Shown here: one piece after another, positions 61,813 through 64,000 of the stretch | Layout: each line of letters starts with the position of its first letter | Numbering within the stretch: position 1 is the stretch's first letter | NCBI RefSeq assembly: GCF_011299095.1 | Contig: NZ_CP049889.1 | Coordinates: forward strand, 2,212,501-2,276,500 | Direction of reading: 5' to 3' | Source: Jeotgalibaca porci | GTDB lineage: Bacteria; Bacillota; Bacilli; Lactobacillales; Aerococcaceae | DNA: 64,000 nucleotides | Notes under the pieces: generated by a model | Told to the model about the DNA's origin: nothing | The model's database searches: none | What the model saw: the letters and a program-made list of their open reading frames with translations, nothing else | Program-made: the position numbers and the translations under genes

Positions 61813-63621
61813 CTAGACGTATTTTTCTGTCAATTCCAAGAACGCATTCGCATCTTCTACCATAATCGCAATGCCTTGCTCCCAGAATGATTCAACCGTG
61901 ATATCTTTTCCAAGATGCTTTTGAACAAGATCCTCTGTTGACATAACAGCTGTATCTCTTAAAAGGGCAATGTACTTATCTTCAAATCCGTCCGGATTCT
62001 TTTTGTATTCAGCGAAGATACTTAGGCTGAAGAGGAATCCGAATGTGTATGGGAAGTTGTAGAAAGAAATCCCATCAATAAAGAAGTGTAACTTAGATGC
62101 CCAGAAGTGTGGATGATATTCACTCAGGTTGTCATTAAAGGCTTCTTTTTGAGCAGTGACCATCAATTCAGAGAGACGATCAGCCGTAACGAGACCTTTT
62201 TGTCTTTCTGAATAGAAAGATTGTTCAAATAGGAAACGCGCATGAATGTTCATAAACATTGCAGTAGCATTTTCTAATTTTGTATTTAATAAAGAAATTT
62301 TTTCTTCGTTTGAATTTGCTGCTTCAACAGTAGCACTGGCCACGAGTGTTTCTGCAAAGGTTGAAGCTGTTTCCGCTACGTTCATCGCATAACGCGTGTT
62401 CATCCGTGGTAAATCCCACATTGTGTAACTATGGAAGGCATGGCCGATTTCATGTGCCAATGTACTCATATCGCTTGCTGAACCGGTGAAAGTCATGAAA
62501 ATGCGGGACTCTTTTGATTCCGGCAAACTTGTACAATAACCGCCCGGACGTTTTCCAGTTCTATCCTCAGCCTCAACCCAACCTTTTTCGATGATATCTT
62601 GTGAGAAGGAAGCTAATTTCGGACCAAACTTAGCAAAGTTGTCATTAATAAAATCAACTGCTTCATCATAAGTGAACGTACGTGCCTTAAAATCACCAAC
62701 TGAAACAGGAGCATCCACGTCGTACCAAGCTAACTTATCTTTACCCATCAAAGCGGCTTTACGTTCCATAAACTTAAAGAAAGGCTGCTTATTTTTGCTA
62801 ATTGCATTCCACATCGCGTCCAAGGTTTCTTTTTGAATGCGATTATAGCGTAGTGGTTCCACCATGAAATCTTCTTCTCCATGCAGTTTATAATTCTCCA
62901 AACGGAAGCCTTGTAGATGATTTAATGTATCTGCAAATAGCGGGGCATAGTGTCCCCATGCTCTTTCCCACTCTGTAAATATTTGTTTACGGACTGCAGG
63001 GTCCGAATCCGAATACATCCGGTTCATAGCTTGTCCCGCAGAAAGTTCTTGAATGTTCCCATCCTTATCTGCTACAGGTATTTTAATAAGAGAAACCAAT
63101 GTATCATAATGATTGCTCCAAGCATGGAAACCATCTTGACTTAATTTAGAAATAACATTTTCTTCTGCTTCAGATAGCAAACGGACACCTTCATCGCGCG
63201 TTTCTGAGAGGGCGAAAGCTAGATGTTTAAAATCCTCGTGCGTAATTAAAGAATCGAAATCAGCATCTGAAATGGTTGCAATTTTTTTAATCACTGCATT
63301 TTGAATGACCGTGTAACCACCGCGTAATTTAGATACTTCAAAAATAACTGTTCCAGCATGTGAGTCGGTTACGTCAGCCGATTGAACAGCGTTGATAAAG
63401 CTGCCTGCTTGCCCTAAAGCGCTGACCAATGTTTCACTTTTTTCAATCAATGTTGAGAAAACATCATAAGCTGGTTTATCCTTTTCAGGGTTCCAACTTT
63501 CAGCTAATGTATGGTATTCCTCTAATAACTGTTCAATTTGATTCAATTTATCCTTTAATGCCTCTGAATGGCTACCGCCTGGGAAAATACTTTCTAAATC
63601 CCATGTTAATGAATATTTCAT
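61813..63621 (-). CDS. pepF: Oligoendopeptidase F-like peptidase (M3 family)
   Basis: This 602-residue cytosolic zinc metallopeptidase cleaves oligopeptides. The active site is H-E-I-G-H-A-F-H-S with a downstream glutamate (N-V-A-E-T-A-S-T-F-A-E). ATG 63621 is chosen because AAGGGAG is upstream and M-K-Y-S-L-T-W-D-L is typical of the family. A TTG 21 bases further out overlaps that site. The gene is monocistronic and divergent from yebC. The exact M3B subgroup (PepF or a relative) is inferred. Confidence 0.93.
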   Translation of the reverse strand: MKYSLTWDLESIFPGGSHSEALKDKLNQIEQLLEEYHTLAESWNPEKDKPAYDVFSTLIEKSETLVSALGQAGSFINAVQSADVTDSHAGTVIFEVSKLRGGYTVIQNAVIKKIATISDADFDSLITHEDFKHLAFALSETRDEGVRLLSEAEENVISKLSQDGFHAWSNHYDTLVSLIKIPVADKDGNIQELSAGQAMNRMYSDSDPAVRKQIFTEWERAWGHYAPLFADTLNHLQGFRLENYKLHGEEDFMVEPLRYNRIQKETLDAMWNAISKNKQPFFKFMERKAALMGKDKLAWYDVDAPVSVGDFKARTFTYDEAVDFINDNFAKFGPKLASFSQDIIEKGWVEAEDRTGKRPGGYCTSLPESKESRIFMTFTGSASDMSTLAHEIGHAFHSYTMWDLPRMNTRYAMNVAETASTFAETLVASATVEAANSNEEKISLLNTKLENATAMFMNIHARFLFEQSFYSERQKGLVTADRLSELMVTAQKEAFNDNLSEYHPHFWASKLHFFIDGISFYNFPYTFGFLFSLSIFAEYKKNPDGFEDKYIALLRDTAVMSTEDLVQKHLGKDITVESFWEQGIAIMVEDANAFLELTEKYV

Positions 63622-63689
63622 ATCATTTCTCCCTTCAAACAAGTGTTATTAATTACTTTAATCTATTATCTTGCAAAACGCAAAAGGAA

Positions 63690-63718
63690 TTGCATGTCTG
63701 GCTATTGACTGATAAAAT
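63690..63718 (+). promoter_or_regulatory. Promoter of yebC
   Basis: TTGCAT, 17 bases and extended -10 TGATAAAAT lie 38 bases before yebC. Confidence 0.7.
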
Positions 63719-63756
63719 ATATTAGTAACTATACATTTGAGAGAAGAGGGATTTGA

Positions 63757-64000
63757 ATGGCAGGACATTCAAAATGGAGTAAGATTAAGAATTCTAAAGG
63801 TGCAGCGGATCAAGCGAGAGGGAAAGTTTTTCAAAAGTTTTCTAAAGACATTTACCTTGCAGCGAAAGAAGGCGGCCCAGATCCCTCATCTAATCCGGCT
63901 TTACGATTAAAAATTGAAAAAGCAAAAGCAGCAAACATGCCTAACGATAATATTAACCGCGCCATTCAAAAAGCATCATCAAATGGTGAGGGTGAAAACT
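63757..64000 (+). CDS. yebC: YebC/PmpR-family protein (3' end outside window)
   Basis: The first 81 codons begin [11 protein letters not shown], the hallmark of the YebC/TACO1 family, with [12 protein letters not shown]. Recent work links the family to translation through polyproline stretches, and older annotation calls it a transcriptional regulator. AGAGGG lies upstream. The gene is cut by the end of the window. Confidence 0.96.
   Translation, partial: MAGHSKWSKIKNSKGAADQARGKVFQKFSKDIYLAAKEGGPDPSSNPALRLKIEKAKAANMPNDNINRAIQKASSNGEGEN

Overview
This is a 64 kb stretch of core chromosome from a low-GC, non-sporulating Gram-positive bacterium of the order Lactobacillales. It looks most like Carnobacteriaceae or a close relative, but the genus cannot be fixed from the sequence. 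Pointers are the Bacillus/Listeria-type gene order without sporulation genes, the set of housekeeping peptidases (PepT, PepV, PepQ, PepF), CcpA with a cre-like site, HrcA with a CIRCE operator, a T-box in front of pheST, a candidate WalR box, and many promoters of the sigma-A extended -10 type (TGnTATAAT). I see no phage, insertion sequence, CRISPR array, rRNA or tRNA gene.

Layout: (1) 1-10.6 kb holds an unknown gene, then dinG, a ypmB-like gene, aspB, asnS and dnaD, convergent with recU-ponA. This is the Bacillus dinG-recU neighbourhood without nth and ypoC. (2) 10.8-18.8 kb holds tig, clpX, ysxC, an Atg22-like MFS transporter, and the dnaG-rpoD operon. (3) 18.9-25.5 kb holds trmK, a Nif3-family gene, pepT, a DUF1294 gene, truB, ribF and hemW. 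(4) 25.5-30.4 kb is the heat-shock operon hrcA-grpE-dnaK-dnaJ under a CIRCE operator. (5) 30.4-40 kb holds ATP-type pckA, a secreted LysM polysaccharide deacetylase, murJ-like, an RsuA-like pseudouridine synthase, pepV, a coiled-coil M23 peptidoglycan hydrolase and a SpoU methyltransferase. (6) 40-52.5 kb holds an HD-domain gene, an HxlR regulator, T-box-pheST, zapA, cvpA, mutS2, trxA, yslB-like, a 31-codon membrane microprotein, a PII-like gene, murI-rdgB-phosphodiesterase and a CBS protein. (7) 52.5-64 kb holds mscS, ytxG/ytxH-like genes, pepQ divergent from ccpA, a second class A PBP, trhO, a lipid kinase, pepF and the start of yebC.

Functionally the window serves replication (DnaD, DnaG, RecU, DinG), transcription initiation and carbon control (RpoD, CcpA), protein folding and turnover (Tig, ClpX, HrcA regulon), aminoacylation and tRNA/rRNA modification, and above all cell-wall growth: two class A PBPs, a MurJ-like flippase, MurI, an M23 hydrolase, a deacetylase and ZapA. 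Transcription units are cleanly separated by strong intrinsic terminators, several of them long perfect palindromes shared by convergent genes.

No clearly new multi-gene system is present. The observations most worth a second look are regulatory or small: a triple TGTAAC WalR-like site before the M23 hydrolase, paired TTTCATGAAA palindromes around the ccpA cre/promoter, a palindrome enclosing the trxA promoter, a 31-residue membrane microprotein beside an isolated PII-like gene, an unusual ZapA tail, and an AKKKAEEE repeat tail on a PBP.
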